Numbered from the stretch's first letter, positions 7,310-15,728 are shown. The stretch: DNA of 20,314 nt from Candidatus Atribacteria bacterium (GCA_004525685.1 SPBW01000019.1:1-20314); one strand, 5' to 3'. The notes: generated from the letters alone by a model not told the origin. Numbers and translations are program-made.

Positions 7310-8566
7310 ATGAGAAGTGCATTCGTGGTGCTGGGCCTAATGGCGATTTGTCTCACTTCAAGCGCAGCAGATCTTCAGTTTCTTACCCCGGCTTGGCAAG
7401 GGGACACGGTCAAGGAGATCAGGGCTATTGTAGGTGAATGGAATGGCGCGCATCCCGACATCCAGGTCGAGATACTCTCACAAGCTTGGGAGAACATCGA
7501 TGACTTCATGCTGACGAGCTTCCAGGGCGGTCAAGCGCCTGACCTTTTCCATCAGGATTCGGTGATGTGCTACGAGTATGGCCTCATGGGTTTTGTCGAG
7601 CCGCTGAACGACTATCTTGAGGATGAGATTCTGTCTGACATCCCCGACAAGTTTTGGAGCGGAGTAAGCAATGGAGACACAATCTATGGCGTTCCGTTCC
7701 TGCAGGAAACGTTGGTCATCTACTACAACAAGACAATGTTTACCGACGCCGGAATCCAGCTCCCAGAAGACGGCATGATCACCTGGGAGCAGCTGCGGGA
7801 GTACGCAATTCAGCTGACGGTTCGCGATACGGCCGACACTGTGACGACCTGGGGACTTCTCTCACCGTTGGAGCAACGATTTTGGTGGGTTCTCATTGAG
7901 CAAAACGAAGGCCAAGTCTTGCGTCAATACGAAAACGGAACGTGGCATGTGGAGATCGATGATGCTGCACGTGAGGCCATTGGCTTCTACACGGATCTGA
8001 TCGTGGCCGACAAAGTGATGTCAGAAGAGGTGCTGAGCTACGATTTCATGAGCTTAATTCAAGGGTTCAAGACCGGGAAGTATGCCATGTTCAGTTACGG
8101 TTGCTGGGTGCGTAGCTGGATCGCACGTCTTGCACGTGGAGCTTTGGATTGGGGGATGCTTCAGGTCAAGGGCCCCGAAGAAGACGTGACTGAAGCCGAC
8201 CCGCAGTCTATTGGCATTTACTCAGGTTCCCCGCACAAGGATGAAGCAGCGCAATTCCTTGAGTTCTTCACCAACACGGAGAATCAAGCACGCCTTGCGT
8301 ATGCGGATTGGCTTTTTCCAACACGTCAGACGGCCCTTGATCGCCCTGAGTTCCAATCAGAGGAAGATCAGTGGAACGTCGCCTACCAATGGTTGCCCTA
8401 CGCAAGAGATGTCAAACCTCACATGTTCGGTTTCTTCGCCTGGGAGTGGCAGTCATTCATTCCTCAGATTGAGCTTGTCATCCTGGGAAAGCAGGATCTT
8501 GAGTCAGCGCTGGAAAGCGCAACCGTCCAGGGGAATCAATTCTTGCGAAGGATGGGCCTTCAGTAG
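7310..8566 (+). CDS. ABC sugar-type extracellular solute-binding protein (second copy)
   Basis: A 418-residue family 1 binding protein, clearly paralogous to the one at 1824. Conserved segments include EWNGAHPDIQVEI, GGQAPDLFHQD, the MCYEYG patch and YNKTMF. Its N-terminus is a signal peptide (MRSAFVVLGLMAICLTSSAAD) ending in SSAA, which suits signal peptidase I. The only early cysteine (MAIC) makes a poor lipobox, so unlike the first copy it is probably released or only weakly anchored. It should feed the permeases at 9701-11412, possibly with a ligand preference different from the first system. The dehydrogenase gene stands between it and those permeases. Confidence 0.92.
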   Translation: MRSAFVVLGLMAICLTSSAADLQFLTPAWQGDTVKEIRAIVGEWNGAHPDIQVEILSQAWENIDDFMLTSFQGGQAPDLFHQDSVMCYEYGLMGFVEPLNDYLEDEILSDIPDKFWSGVSNGDTIYGVPFLQETLVIYYNKTMFTDAGIQLPEDGMITWEQLREYAIQLTVRDTADTVTTWGLLSPLEQRFWWVLIEQNEGQVLRQYENGTWHVEIDDAAREAIGFYTDLIVADKVMSEEVLSYDFMSLIQGFKTGKYAMFSYGCWVRSWIARLARGALDWGMLQVKGPEEDVTEADPQSIGIYSGSPHKDEAAQFLEFFTNTENQARLAYADWLFPTRQTALDRPEFQSEEDQWNVAYQWLPYARDVKPHMFGFFAWEWQSFIPQIELVILGKQDLESALESATVQGNQFLRRMGLQ

Positions 8567-8652
8567 CCCACCTGCGCTGACAACAACAGGGGTTAGGTGA
8601 GAGTTCGCCCAAGACGAGTGAATTGGCCGGCAGAGTGAAATCGAGATTGAAC

Positions 8653-8658
8653 AAGGAG
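8653..8658 (+). promoter_or_regulatory. Ribosome binding site supporting GTG 8668
   Basis: AAGGAG lies 9 bases before GTG 8668. The in-frame ATG at 8680 would be about 21 bases away, and an upstream TTG at 8623 has no site, so GTG 8668 is the best start. Confidence 0.6.
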
Positions 8659-8667
8659 AGACAGAAC

Positions 8668-9711
8668 GTGCCATCTTCCATGCGAATCGCAGAATTGACA
8701 GAAATCGGCAGAATTGAATATCGAGAAGTCCCGATGCCACGAGCCGGTTCTGGGGAGCTTGTTATCAAGACACGTGCTGTTGGCCTATGCGGAACCGATC
8801 TGAAGGCGTTCCTCCGCGGGCACCCTTACTTCAAACCACCGTGCGTTCTCGGGCACGAGTTCTCGGGCACAATCATTGAGGTCGGCCTAGATGTGAATGC
8901 CTTCGCCGTTGGCCAGCAAGTCGTTGCGGCTCCCTACGTCGAGTGTGGGCAATGCGAGCTGTGTGCAAAGAATCTAGGCGAGCTCTGCCAACGCAAAGCG
9001 TTTATCTCAGGAGCCCTTCAAGAGTACATCCTCATACCGCGCGAGATCGTCAATCGCGCAACGTTCCGGCTTCCTCCAGAAGTTGACGCAATTGCTGGAT
9101 CCCTAGCCGAACCGCTTGCCTGCGTGGTGAACGGGATCGAGAAAGCCTCCATCGAGAAGCGGGACTCTGTGCTTGTCATCGGCGGAGGCCCAATGGGAGC
9201 TCTGTTGGCTCTCATGGCGCGCTCCATCACGCCGCGTGTGGCTGTCAGCGAGATTTCGCCAGCAAGGATTCGTGCACTTCAGAGTCTCGGTTTGACGGTT
9301 GTTGACCCGTCTCAGCGACCTATTCCTGCGCAACTGAAGGAACATTTTTCAAGTACGCAGGCCGACAAGGTGCTTGTTGCCGTTGGCGTGGGCTCTGTAG
9401 CAGAAGAGGCAATGAATTGGGCGGCTCCGGGAGGAACCGTCCTGCTGTTCGGCGGCTTGCCGAAAGACGCGCGGCTCACGATTGATCCGTTTGCCATCCA
9501 CTATCAGGAAGTCTCGATTGCTGGCAGCTTTGGCTACCGCCTCGATCATTTCCGAACTGCGGTATCTTGGCTCAACGAACATGCAGCACAGGCATCTGGG
9601 CTGGTGACTCATACGGTTCCATTCGAAAAGATCGAGACGGGATTCGAAATCGCTAGACAAGCTACCGGCCTAAAGACAGTCGTGGTCTTCGAGGAGAGCG
9701 ATGCAAGCTGA
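8668..9711 (+). CDS. Zinc-dependent medium-chain alcohol/polyol dehydrogenase
   Basis: A 347-residue NAD(P)-dependent dehydrogenase of the sorbitol/threonine dehydrogenase branch. Catalytic zinc ligands are visible as Cys41 (GLCGTD), His62/Glu63 (GHEFSG) and Glu147 (LAEPLAC). The structural zinc lobe is complete, with Cys92, Cys95, Cys98 and Cys106. The Rossmann nucleotide motif is GGGPMG (171-176). Members oxidise a secondary alcohol of sugars, polyols or hydroxy-amino acids in the cytoplasm. Its position between a binding protein and the matching permeases indicates that it acts on the imported compound or an early product, most likely a polyol or sugar. It overlaps the next gene by 11 bases. 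The exact substrate is open. Confidence 0.92.
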   Translation: MPSSMRIAELTEIGRIEYREVPMPRAGSGELVIKTRAVGLCGTDLKAFLRGHPYFKPPCVLGHEFSGTIIEVGLDVNAFAVGQQVVAAPYVECGQCELCAKNLGELCQRKAFISGALQEYILIPREIVNRATFRLPPEVDAIAGSLAEPLACVVNGIEKASIEKRDSVLVIGGGPMGALLALMARSITPRVAVSEISPARIRALQSLGLTVVDPSQRPIPAQLKEHFSSTQADKVLVAVGVGSVAEEAMNWAAPGGTVLLFGGLPKDARLTIDPFAIHYQEVSIAGSFGYRLDHFRTAVSWLNEHAAQASGLVTHTVPFEKIETGFEIARQATGLKTVVVFEESDAS

Positions 9712-10588
9712 TCGTGCTGCTCCGCGTCAGCGTCTTGAGCAAGAGCGCCGAGCACTCCCGTTTCTCTTGCCCGCATTGGGTGTTCTGTGTCTTGTTAGCC
9801 TATACCCTCTGATCCAGGGCGTTTCGCGGGTGTTTTACGCCTACCGTGCATTGTCACAGCAGAACGTGTTCGTGGGTCTTGAGAACTTCCGCTTGCTGTT
9901 CCAGGATCCAACGTTCGCGCGTGCCTTTCTGAACAGCCTTGTCTGGGTCGCCACCAGCGTAGGGGGGATGTTCTTCCTCTCCTACATCTTGGCAACCATG
10001 CTCAACTCAAGATTCCTGCGGTTTCGCCGCATCTTTCGGACATTGACATTGATCCCCTGGGCTCTCCCAGGTGTCGTTGTGTCGCTAACCTGGAGATACA
10101 TTTTCCTTGTCAATGGGCCACTCAATACGGTTCTTGCCGCTCTGGGCGTCGCCAACCCGCCATCCTGGATTACTGATCCACAGCTTGCTTTGTGGACATG
10201 CATTGCTGCAAATACGTGGATGGGCATTCCCTTTGTGACCATCATGCTTCTCGCTGGACTACAGTCAATTGATCGACAGATAGTTGAGGCGGCAGCCATG
10301 GACGGGGCAAGCTACCTTCAGGCCCAGTGGCACGTGATCATGCCGAGCATCAAACAGGTTGTTCTGATCGTGCTGACGTTGCAGACGATCTGGACCTTTA
10401 ACTCGTTTGACATCGTCTTCGTACTCACCAAAGGAGGGCCAGGCAGCGCGTCAATAACCCTCCCCCTCTATGCCTATCAGAACGCGTTCATGTACTACCA
10501 GGCAGGCTACGGAGCCGCAATTGGCGTCATCATTCTCTTGGTTCTCGTCTTCGCCGTTGTCTTGTATATTCGAGAGGTGCTGCAATGA
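9701..10588 (+). CDS. ABC sugar transporter permease, MalF/UgpA type (second copy)
   Basis: A 295-residue membrane protein paralogous to the permease at 3857, with shared blocks such as ANPPSW, LLAGLQS and ASITLPLYAYQNAFMYYQ. The EAA loop reads EAAAMDGASYLQAQWHVIMP. The start ATG lies within the end of the dehydrogenase gene, preceded by GAGGAGAG, so the two are probably translationally coupled. It pairs with the next gene to form the second importer's channel. The ATGA overlap at its end matches the organisation of the first copy, supporting duplication of a whole transporter module. Confidence 0.93.
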   Translation: MQADRAAPRQRLEQERRALPFLLPALGVLCLVSLYPLIQGVSRVFYAYRALSQQNVFVGLENFRLLFQDPTFARAFLNSLVWVATSVGGMFFLSYILATMLNSRFLRFRRIFRTLTLIPWALPGVVVSLTWRYIFLVNGPLNTVLAALGVANPPSWITDPQLALWTCIAANTWMGIPFVTIMLLAGLQSIDRQIVEAAAMDGASYLQAQWHVIMPSIKQVVLIVLTLQTIWTFNSFDIVFVLTKGGPGSASITLPLYAYQNAFMYYQAGYGAAIGVIILLVLVFAVVLYIREVLQ

Positions 10589-11412
10589 GACTGCATCCCG
10601 CTAAACAAGTGCTTCTTCATGTCGCAGTTGTTGTGTCCATTGCGATGCTAGCGTTCCCGATTGTGCTATTGGTGTTTAACTCGCTCAAGACGGAGATGGA
10701 CATCTTTACCTCTCCAATGGGCGCTCCAACCCATGTTACCTGGGAGAACTTCCGCCATGTCCTAGCTGAAACTTCGTTTCTGGTCAATCTGAAGAATTCA
10801 GCGATTGTTGCTTTCTCGACGGTTCTTCTATCCGTGCTGGTGACGGCTCCTGCAGGCTACGCGTTGTCGCGATTCAGATTTCGAGGCCGAACGCTCTTCT
10901 CGATATGGTTGCTTGCGACGCAGTCCTTTCCCGGGATCATCATGGTCCTCGGGCTTTTCACTGTGCTGAGAACCTATGGGCTACTCAATAGGCTGTTCGG
11001 ACTTGTGATCATGCATACAAGCTTCAGCATGCCATTTAGTATCTGGCTTCTCAAGGGATACTTCGACAAGATCCCAACAGCGCTTGAAGAAGCGGCCCAG
11101 ATTGATGGATGCACGCGACTTCAGTCGTTGATGAGGATCGTTCTTCCACTATCTGTTCCCGGTCTGCTCGCTGTTGCGACCTTCTCGCTTCTTCTCTCTT
11201 GGAACGAGTTCTTCTTTGCGCTCGTGATCATGCGGGACAACGCGCATTACACACTTCCCGTCTTTCTATCGAGATTTCTCGGTTCAGGTGGGGTAGTTCA
11301 GTGGGGACCACTGAGTGCGGCAGCGCTGCTTGTGAGCATCCCCGTCTTCGTCTTGTTCCTTCTTGGGCAGCGCTATCTCGTTTCTGGATTGACAGGGGGG
11401 GCTATCAAGTGA
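10585..11412 (+). CDS. ABC sugar transporter permease, MalG/UgpE type (second copy)
   Basis: A 275-residue permease, the same length as its paralogue at 4732 and with the same landmarks: PAGYALSRFRFRGR, EEAAQIDGCTRLQSLMRIVL, LLSWNEFFFALV and the C-terminal QRYLVSGLTGGAIK. The start overlaps the previous stop by ATGA. The end overlaps a GTG start of the NAD-kinase-like gene (GTGA at 11409-11412), linking transport and enzyme genes in one translational chain. As with the first importer, the energising ATPase must be encoded elsewhere. Confidence 0.93.
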   Translation: MRLHPAKQVLLHVAVVVSIAMLAFPIVLLVFNSLKTEMDIFTSPMGAPTHVTWENFRHVLAETSFLVNLKNSAIVAFSTVLLSVLVTAPAGYALSRFRFRGRTLFSIWLLATQSFPGIIMVLGLFTVLRTYGLLNRLFGLVIMHTSFSMPFSIWLLKGYFDKIPTALEEAAQIDGCTRLQSLMRIVLPLSVPGLLAVATFSLLLSWNEFFFALVIMRDNAHYTLPVFLSRFLGSGGVVQWGPLSAAALLVSIPVFVLFLLGQRYLVSGLTGGAIK

Positions 11413-12476
11413 TTGGAATCGACACGAACATTCGCACCCGCATCGGGCTTGTTGCCAATCCTAGTGCAGGACGCGGTCAAGTTGAGATTGTCAAGATCGT
11501 TCGAAGCCTGTTTGCTCTGCTGATCAAGCAGGACATCCATTTGATTGACGATACGTTTGAATCGCATCTAGCGGCCGAATCTGGAGTGCGTCCGACTTTG
11601 ATCCCCGCATCAAGTGGAGCGGATCTCGATGCTCGAAGAACTGCTGCTTTGCTTCTCCAAAACGATATCGACGTGCTTGTTGGCATTGGGGGCGACGGGA
11701 CGCTGTGTGACATCGCCTCTGCAATCCTCGATACGCAATCCACCGTGCATCTGCTAGGGATCGGCGCGGGATCGGCCAACGTTGGGCCACTCGTTTCGAT
11801 GTTGGGGCAGGATGTGGATCGTCTGTCGCTGGATATGCTACAAGAACGTCGGATTCACGGCATCGACGCCTACGCGCATGGCAACCTCGTAGGAACAGCG
11901 TTCAATGACGTTGTCCTCGGCAATTCGTTCTTCGGAACCAGGGATGATACGCGCATCGATCTTGATGCGGCTGCCAAGCTCGCTGGGGAGGATCGCCTGG
12001 CTGAACCAACGACAATCTGCGGCCCCGCAACGTGGGTCAGCAAGAACGGAAAGCGGATGCTGAGCTACGGTACCGATGGCTTTGCTCAACTCATCGCATC
12101 CCCTCTCAATGAAGGCGGCGTCTATGCGGGCAAAGCCATCAGCGGACTGATGTGCTGGGGGCCGTACTTGGGGAATCATGCTGTACTTGCTGCTGCGAGC
12201 GCGGTAATGGTTCGCACTCAATTGGGGCTGGAAGATCTGAATGCCGCAGAACCGCTACGTGTCGCACACATCAGTTTTGGCAAAGACGATCGAATAGACA
12301 TTGGGGGATTGCTCGCTGACGGGGCGTTAATCCTTGACGGCAATCCGACATGCCTTCTCAGCCCATCGGATGTGGTAACGCTACGACTACGGCTTGATGC
12401 TATTCGTGTGCTGCGCCCATTGGCGTTTTCGCGAGGGCTAGAACCGGACGATCCGGTTCTCAATCAGAACGAGTGA
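11409..12476 (+). CDS. ATP-NAD-kinase-like protein
   Basis: A 355-residue protein beginning RTRIGLVANPSAGRG and containing the hallmark GGDGT (residues 94-98 in GIGGDGTLCDIA) of the NAD kinase/diacylglycerol kinase superfamily. A glycine-rich stretch follows (GIGAGSANVGP). It most resembles the bacterial/archaeal 'ATP-NAD kinase-like' group rather than housekeeping NAD kinase. The probable reaction is ATP-dependent phosphorylation of NAD or of another hydroxyl-bearing substrate; the latter would fit a catabolic operon. It starts with GTG overlapping the permease stop, giving a protein that begins just before the nucleotide-binding motif; a longer reading into the permease gene is only open frame. 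The superfamily is well supported, the substrate is not. Confidence 0.8.
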   Translation: MIGIDTNIRTRIGLVANPSAGRGQVEIVKIVRSLFALLIKQDIHLIDDTFESHLAAESGVRPTLIPASSGADLDARRTAALLLQNDIDVLVGIGGDGTLCDIASAILDTQSTVHLLGIGAGSANVGPLVSMLGQDVDRLSLDMLQERRIHGIDAYAHGNLVGTAFNDVVLGNSFFGTRDDTRIDLDAAAKLAGEDRLAEPTTICGPATWVSKNGKRMLSYGTDGFAQLIASPLNEGGVYAGKAISGLMCWGPYLGNHAVLAAASAVMVRTQLGLEDLNAAEPLRVAHISFGKDDRIDIGGLLADGALILDGNPTCLLSPSDVVTLRLRLDAIRVLRPLAFSRGLEPDDPVLNQNE

Positions 12477-12487
12477 AAGGAAAGCTG

Positions 12488-13399
12488 ATGAACTACCGCG
12501 GTTTGGTTATTGAAGACACGTACTGTGAGTGCACAGATGTGTATATTGCGCGAGTTCTCCTAACGGCAATATCTGAGTCTGTGGCTATCCATGAAGCAGC
12601 CTACTTGAGTGGCTGGAGCATCATCACCTCCGTTCCCATTCAGGGTTGTATCGAAGGGTTCGTCCCTTCGGCTGAGACCCCCGATGGCAGGCCGGGTGTT
12701 CTCATCCAGCTTAATGCGCCAACCCCGGTTGGAGCCGAACCGTTCCGACGCGCTGTGCTAGAGAGACTCTATATCCTTCCGCATCTTCCAACGTGCTCAT
12801 TGTTCGATGCTACTCCCGAAGGCAGAGCAGAAGATTGGATTGACGTCGCTGCTCACGTCGGCCGCTGGGGGGATGGCTTCGAGCGCGATGTGGTCATAGG
12901 CGGGCACGATGCCCTGTCCATCCCGATCATGACTGGCGATCAAGTAGTCGATCGGAAGATTGGTGTCTGTATCGGGACTGATGGTGTACTCGAGATCTTC
13001 GCGAGAGATGCTGCATCTTGTGTTGCCGGTGCCCAAGAAGCTGTGGCTCGGATTGTTCGGGATGTCCGCGACGTCGCGGTGTTCAACTACCCGGTGGGGG
13101 GAATCAGCGGGGCCAAAGTGGGCGGCACGACATACACTGAGGAAGGAGTGACGATCAATGAGCCCTTCTGCCCTTCACTCCGAAAGATCGTAAAGACGAA
13201 GATTCCAGATGCGGCCAACGCAGTAATCGAGTTTCCCATGACCGCGATTTCAGAGGCGGCCGTTCGCCTAGGATTGAAAGCAGCCATCGATGCGTTTACT
13301 GATACGCCGGGAAGTGTAGAGATTACAGCACCCTCCTTCGGAGGAGCCTGGGGTGGCCGACATGTGTACCTGCGCGATGTTCTGGAGGTCGACGGATGA
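12488..13399 (+). CDS. ftr: Formylmethanofuran--tetrahydromethanopterin formyltransferase
   Basis: A 303-residue protein, the usual size for Ftr/FhcD. It transfers the formyl group between methanofuran and the N5 of tetrahydromethanopterin in the cytoplasm. Recognisable landmarks are IEDTYCECTDVYIARVLLTA at the N-terminus, ETPDGRPG (63-70), GGISGAKVGG with the following YTEEGVTINEPFCPSL (FCPS at 227-230), and IPDAANAVIEF near the C-terminus. These line up in order with what I recall of the archaeal and methylotroph enzymes. ATG 12488 has AAAGGAAA upstream; a GTG at 12473 inside the previous gene is less likely. In methylotrophs this gene normally sits with fhcA, fhcB and fhcC; none is here, while mch follows directly with an ATGA overlap. 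The role could be C1 transfer or repurposed pterin binding. Confidence 0.9.
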   Translation: MNYRGLVIEDTYCECTDVYIARVLLTAISESVAIHEAAYLSGWSIITSVPIQGCIEGFVPSAETPDGRPGVLIQLNAPTPVGAEPFRRAVLERLYILPHLPTCSLFDATPEGRAEDWIDVAAHVGRWGDGFERDVVIGGHDALSIPIMTGDQVVDRKIGVCIGTDGVLEIFARDAASCVAGAQEAVARIVRDVRDVAVFNYPVGGISGAKVGGTTYTEEGVTINEPFCPSLRKIVKTKIPDAANAVIEFPMTAISEAAVRLGLKAAIDAFTDTPGSVEITAPSFGGAWGGRHVYLRDVLEVDG

Positions 13400-14409
13400 G
13401 CACTCAGATACTCCGAGCAAGCCAACGAGACTGGATCGCCGCACGAAGCTCTGCGCTAGTTAATGGGCTTGAACAAGACGCCTGCGTGCTGGGGCTTGAT
13501 GTCTCCTTTCTCGGGAATGACTCACGAATCATCGACTGTGGTGTGAATACACGTGGGTCTGTTGAAGCGGGTCGGCGAATCACAGAGATCAGTCACGGGG
13601 GGATGGCTTCCGCGCGGATCGAGATGGTCAACGTGGCCGGGCACATGCTGCCCAAACTTTGGGTGGACTCTTGGTTGCCGAAGCTTTCAGCCTATGGCCT
13701 ACAGGTTTCAGTTCCTTTGAGCGAAATCGATCCCGCGATTCGCATCTCGGGTCCCATCCTCTCCCGATTTGCTCATAACAGACTTCACGCGCGACGAAAG
13801 GACCTTCTCGCCGCCGCGTGGGGGATTGCCGTGGTCGAGTCAGAGACATTGCCTACTGTGGAGGTTGCGGAGGCACTGGCAGAGCTCAGTGGCTTGCCTG
13901 CAGATCATTTGCTCTTGCTCGTCGTCCCAACGACAAGCGTCGCAGGAGTCACGCAAGTAGCAGGTCGCATCAATGAGAGTGTCGTTTTTACGATGGAGGA
14001 GAGCCTGGGCATCGATTGCTCCTGCGTTTCCCAGATTCTCGGATCAGTTCCCATCGCGCTATCCTCAAGCATCGGCGCATCGTCTATTGTGACTCCCGAC
14101 GATTTCATTCATTACATGGGGCGGATCTGCCTGACCGTTGATTGTAGCCTCGACGTGGATTTGGCAAACCTAGCCTCGCAATTGACGTTCCGCTCGACAC
14201 CAATCTATGGAACGCTGTTTTCTGAGCTTCTCGCATCAGCGGGGGGAGTGTTTGAGGCGATTCCTGGATTGATCGATCTGAACAAGGTCGCCCAAGTAAC
14301 GGTGATTGACCAGAGATCAGGAGCCGCATTCTCGGCCGGAGAATGCGATGAGTCTATCTTGTTTGGAACGCACCCCAACCCTGAAGTGAATCCCAAGGAG
14401 ACATTGTGA
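13396..14409 (+). CDS. mch: Methenyltetrahydromethanopterin cyclohydrolase
   Basis: A 337-residue protein, slightly longer than typical Mch (about 315-325). It interconverts methenyl- and formyl-tetrahydromethanopterin in the cytoplasm. The family signature is present: IIDCGVNTRGSVEAGRRITEI, HGGMAS, LLLVVPTTSVAGVTQVAGR and the C-terminal INLNK-like DLNKVAQVTVID followed by SGAAFSAGE. The Arg-x-x-Glu pair recalled as essential in archaeal Mch is retained as R191 and E194 (GRINES), suggesting an active enzyme. It overlaps ftr by ATGA and the next gene by GTGA. Together Ftr and Mch would link methenyl-H4MPT with formylmethanofuran, but no enzymes for the steps on either side are in the window. 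Confidence 0.9.
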   Translation: MSTQILRASQRDWIAARSSALVNGLEQDACVLGLDVSFLGNDSRIIDCGVNTRGSVEAGRRITEISHGGMASARIEMVNVAGHMLPKLWVDSWLPKLSAYGLQVSVPLSEIDPAIRISGPILSRFAHNRLHARRKDLLAAAWGIAVVESETLPTVEVAEALAELSGLPADHLLLLVVPTTSVAGVTQVAGRINESVVFTMEESLGIDCSCVSQILGSVPIALSSSIGASSIVTPDDFIHYMGRICLTVDCSLDVDLANLASQLTFRSTPIYGTLFSELLASAGGVFEAIPGLIDLNKVAQVTVIDQRSGAAFSAGECDESILFGTHPNPEVNPKETL

Positions 14410-15728
14410 TCCTCATAAAGAACGCTGCCTATCTCGTTCGAGATGCAGAGCGCGTTGAACGTAATGTCGACCTGCTTGTCGAGGGAAACAAGATTTCTCG
14501 GATTGGCGCAATTGGCGTAGAAGACTGTCCACCAGACACAATGGTGCTTGATGGGAGTCAGCGCGCTGTGATCCCCGGATTGATTAATGCACATACCCAT
14601 CTTTATCAATCCATGCTCAAGGGGCGTCGGGACGACCTTCCCCTGGTGGAGTGGTGTGAGGAAGTGACCTTCCCGTTCGTTCGCAAGGTTCTCCGAGCGG
14701 CGTGGGACAAGGGCGAGACGGAGATTGGCCAGCTGTGGTCGCAGTTGGGCGCGATAGAAATGATTCACAGTGGGATCACATCGTTCATTGATATGGACAT
14801 GAATCTCGATGGTGTGATCCGCGCTTGGAGCGAGCTCGGGATCCGCGGGACGGCCGCGATGACGCTGGTCGACCAATGGGTTCCCGAGGATCTGATGCTC
14901 CCTCTTGAGAAGACGCGCGAGCAGACCCTAAAGCTGATTGAGGAATGGCACCTGACCGATCCTCTGGTGACGGTCTTCTTGGCGCCATCTGCGCCGTTCA
15001 CCTGTAGCGAGAGCCTTCTTACCTGGATCCGAGAGCAGTCTGAAGCCCACGATTTGGGAATCCAGACTCACGTTTCAGAGACAGTCTGGGAAGTAGAGCA
15101 GTCCGTAGAACTAACTGGGCTTACGCCGCTTCGATATCTCGAGCAAATGGGTCTGCTCTCTCGGCCACTGACAGCGGTCCACTGCGTTCATTTGACGGAG
15201 GAAGAGATCGAGCTTGCAGCCCAGCGGGGTGTTGTCACGGTCTATAACGCCAAGAGCAATATGAAACTAGGAAGTGGGATTGCGCCGATCATATCGCTTT
15301 GTCGTGCCGGTGCTTCGATTGCGATGGGAACGGACGGCGCAGCGTCGAACGATCTGCTTGATCCCTTTGAAGAAATGCGATGTGGCCTTCTGTTGCAGAA
15401 AGTTGCCCATACCGATCCGACAGTACTTGGTGCGCGGGATGCCTTTCGATTTGCCACAGAGGGTGGAGCTCGCGCGAGTCGTATCGACGCAGGTGTGTTG
15501 GATGAGGGAAAGCTGGCAGACATTGTGCTGCTGGATCTTTCAGCTCCCCACATCTTGCGATTCACTGACGAGATCGTTGCAGCCCTCGTCTATTGCGCAA
15601 AGAGTTCCGATGTAGAGACCGTCATTATCAACGGCAGAATAGTCATGCGGGATCAAGTGATTCAGAGCGTTGACGAAACAGCCATTCTGACTGAAATCAA
15701 GAGAGTAGGTGCACGCTATGCGACATGA
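14406..15728 (+). CDS. Amidohydrolase, MtaD/TRZ-ATZ type deaminase
   Basis: A 440-residue metal-dependent hydrolase of the cytosine-deaminase/S-adenosylhomocysteine-deaminase group, which removes an amino group from heterocyclic bases. Metal and catalytic residues are all visible: H63 and H65 (NAHTHLYQ), H222 and E225 (THVSET), H259 (VHCVHL) and D310 (MGTDGAASND). Start is GTG 14406, overlapping the mch stop, with AAGGAG five bases upstream. Its position behind two pterin-cofactor enzymes makes a pterin deaminase (pterin to lumazine) an attractive possibility; adenosine-, guanine- or SAH-type deamination is equally compatible. It does not look like FwdA/FhcA, the amidohydrolase subunit of formylmethanofuran dehydrogenase. 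Confidence 0.88.
   Translation: MILIKNAAYLVRDAERVERNVDLLVEGNKISRIGAIGVEDCPPDTMVLDGSQRAVIPGLINAHTHLYQSMLKGRRDDLPLVEWCEEVTFPFVRKVLRAAWDKGETEIGQLWSQLGAIEMIHSGITSFIDMDMNLDGVIRAWSELGIRGTAAMTLVDQWVPEDLMLPLEKTREQTLKLIEEWHLTDPLVTVFLAPSAPFTCSESLLTWIREQSEAHDLGIQTHVSETVWEVEQSVELTGLTPLRYLEQMGLLSRPLTAVHCVHLTEEEIELAAQRGVVTVYNAKSNMKLGSGIAPIISLCRAGASIAMGTDGAASNDLLDPFEEMRCGLLLQKVAHTDPTVLGARDAFRFATEGGARASRIDAGVLDEGKLADIVLLDLSAPHILRFTDEIVAALVYCAKSSDVETVIINGRIVMRDQVIQSVDETAILTEIKRVGARYAT

Noticed and set aside
8570..8610. Possible hairpin after the second binding-protein gene (CACCT/AGGTG)
   Set aside because: Only five base pairs around a loop of about 20 bases and no T-run; too weak to call a terminator or stabilising stem.
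11109..11408. Upstream extension of the NAD-kinase-like gene by about 100 codons
   Set aside because: It overlaps the permease gene in another frame. The GTG at 11409 places the nucleotide-binding motif at the N-terminus as expected for the family.
14205..14876. 223-codon minus-strand open frame across the mch/amidohydrolase junction
   Set aside because: It spans two well-supported plus-strand genes and has no family signature.
14406..15728. Amidohydrolase as FwdA/FhcA, the formylmethanofuran dehydrogenase hydrolase subunit
   Set aside because: Its metal-site motifs follow the MtaD/TRZ deaminase pattern, and the FwdA signature near the first His-x-His is not present.
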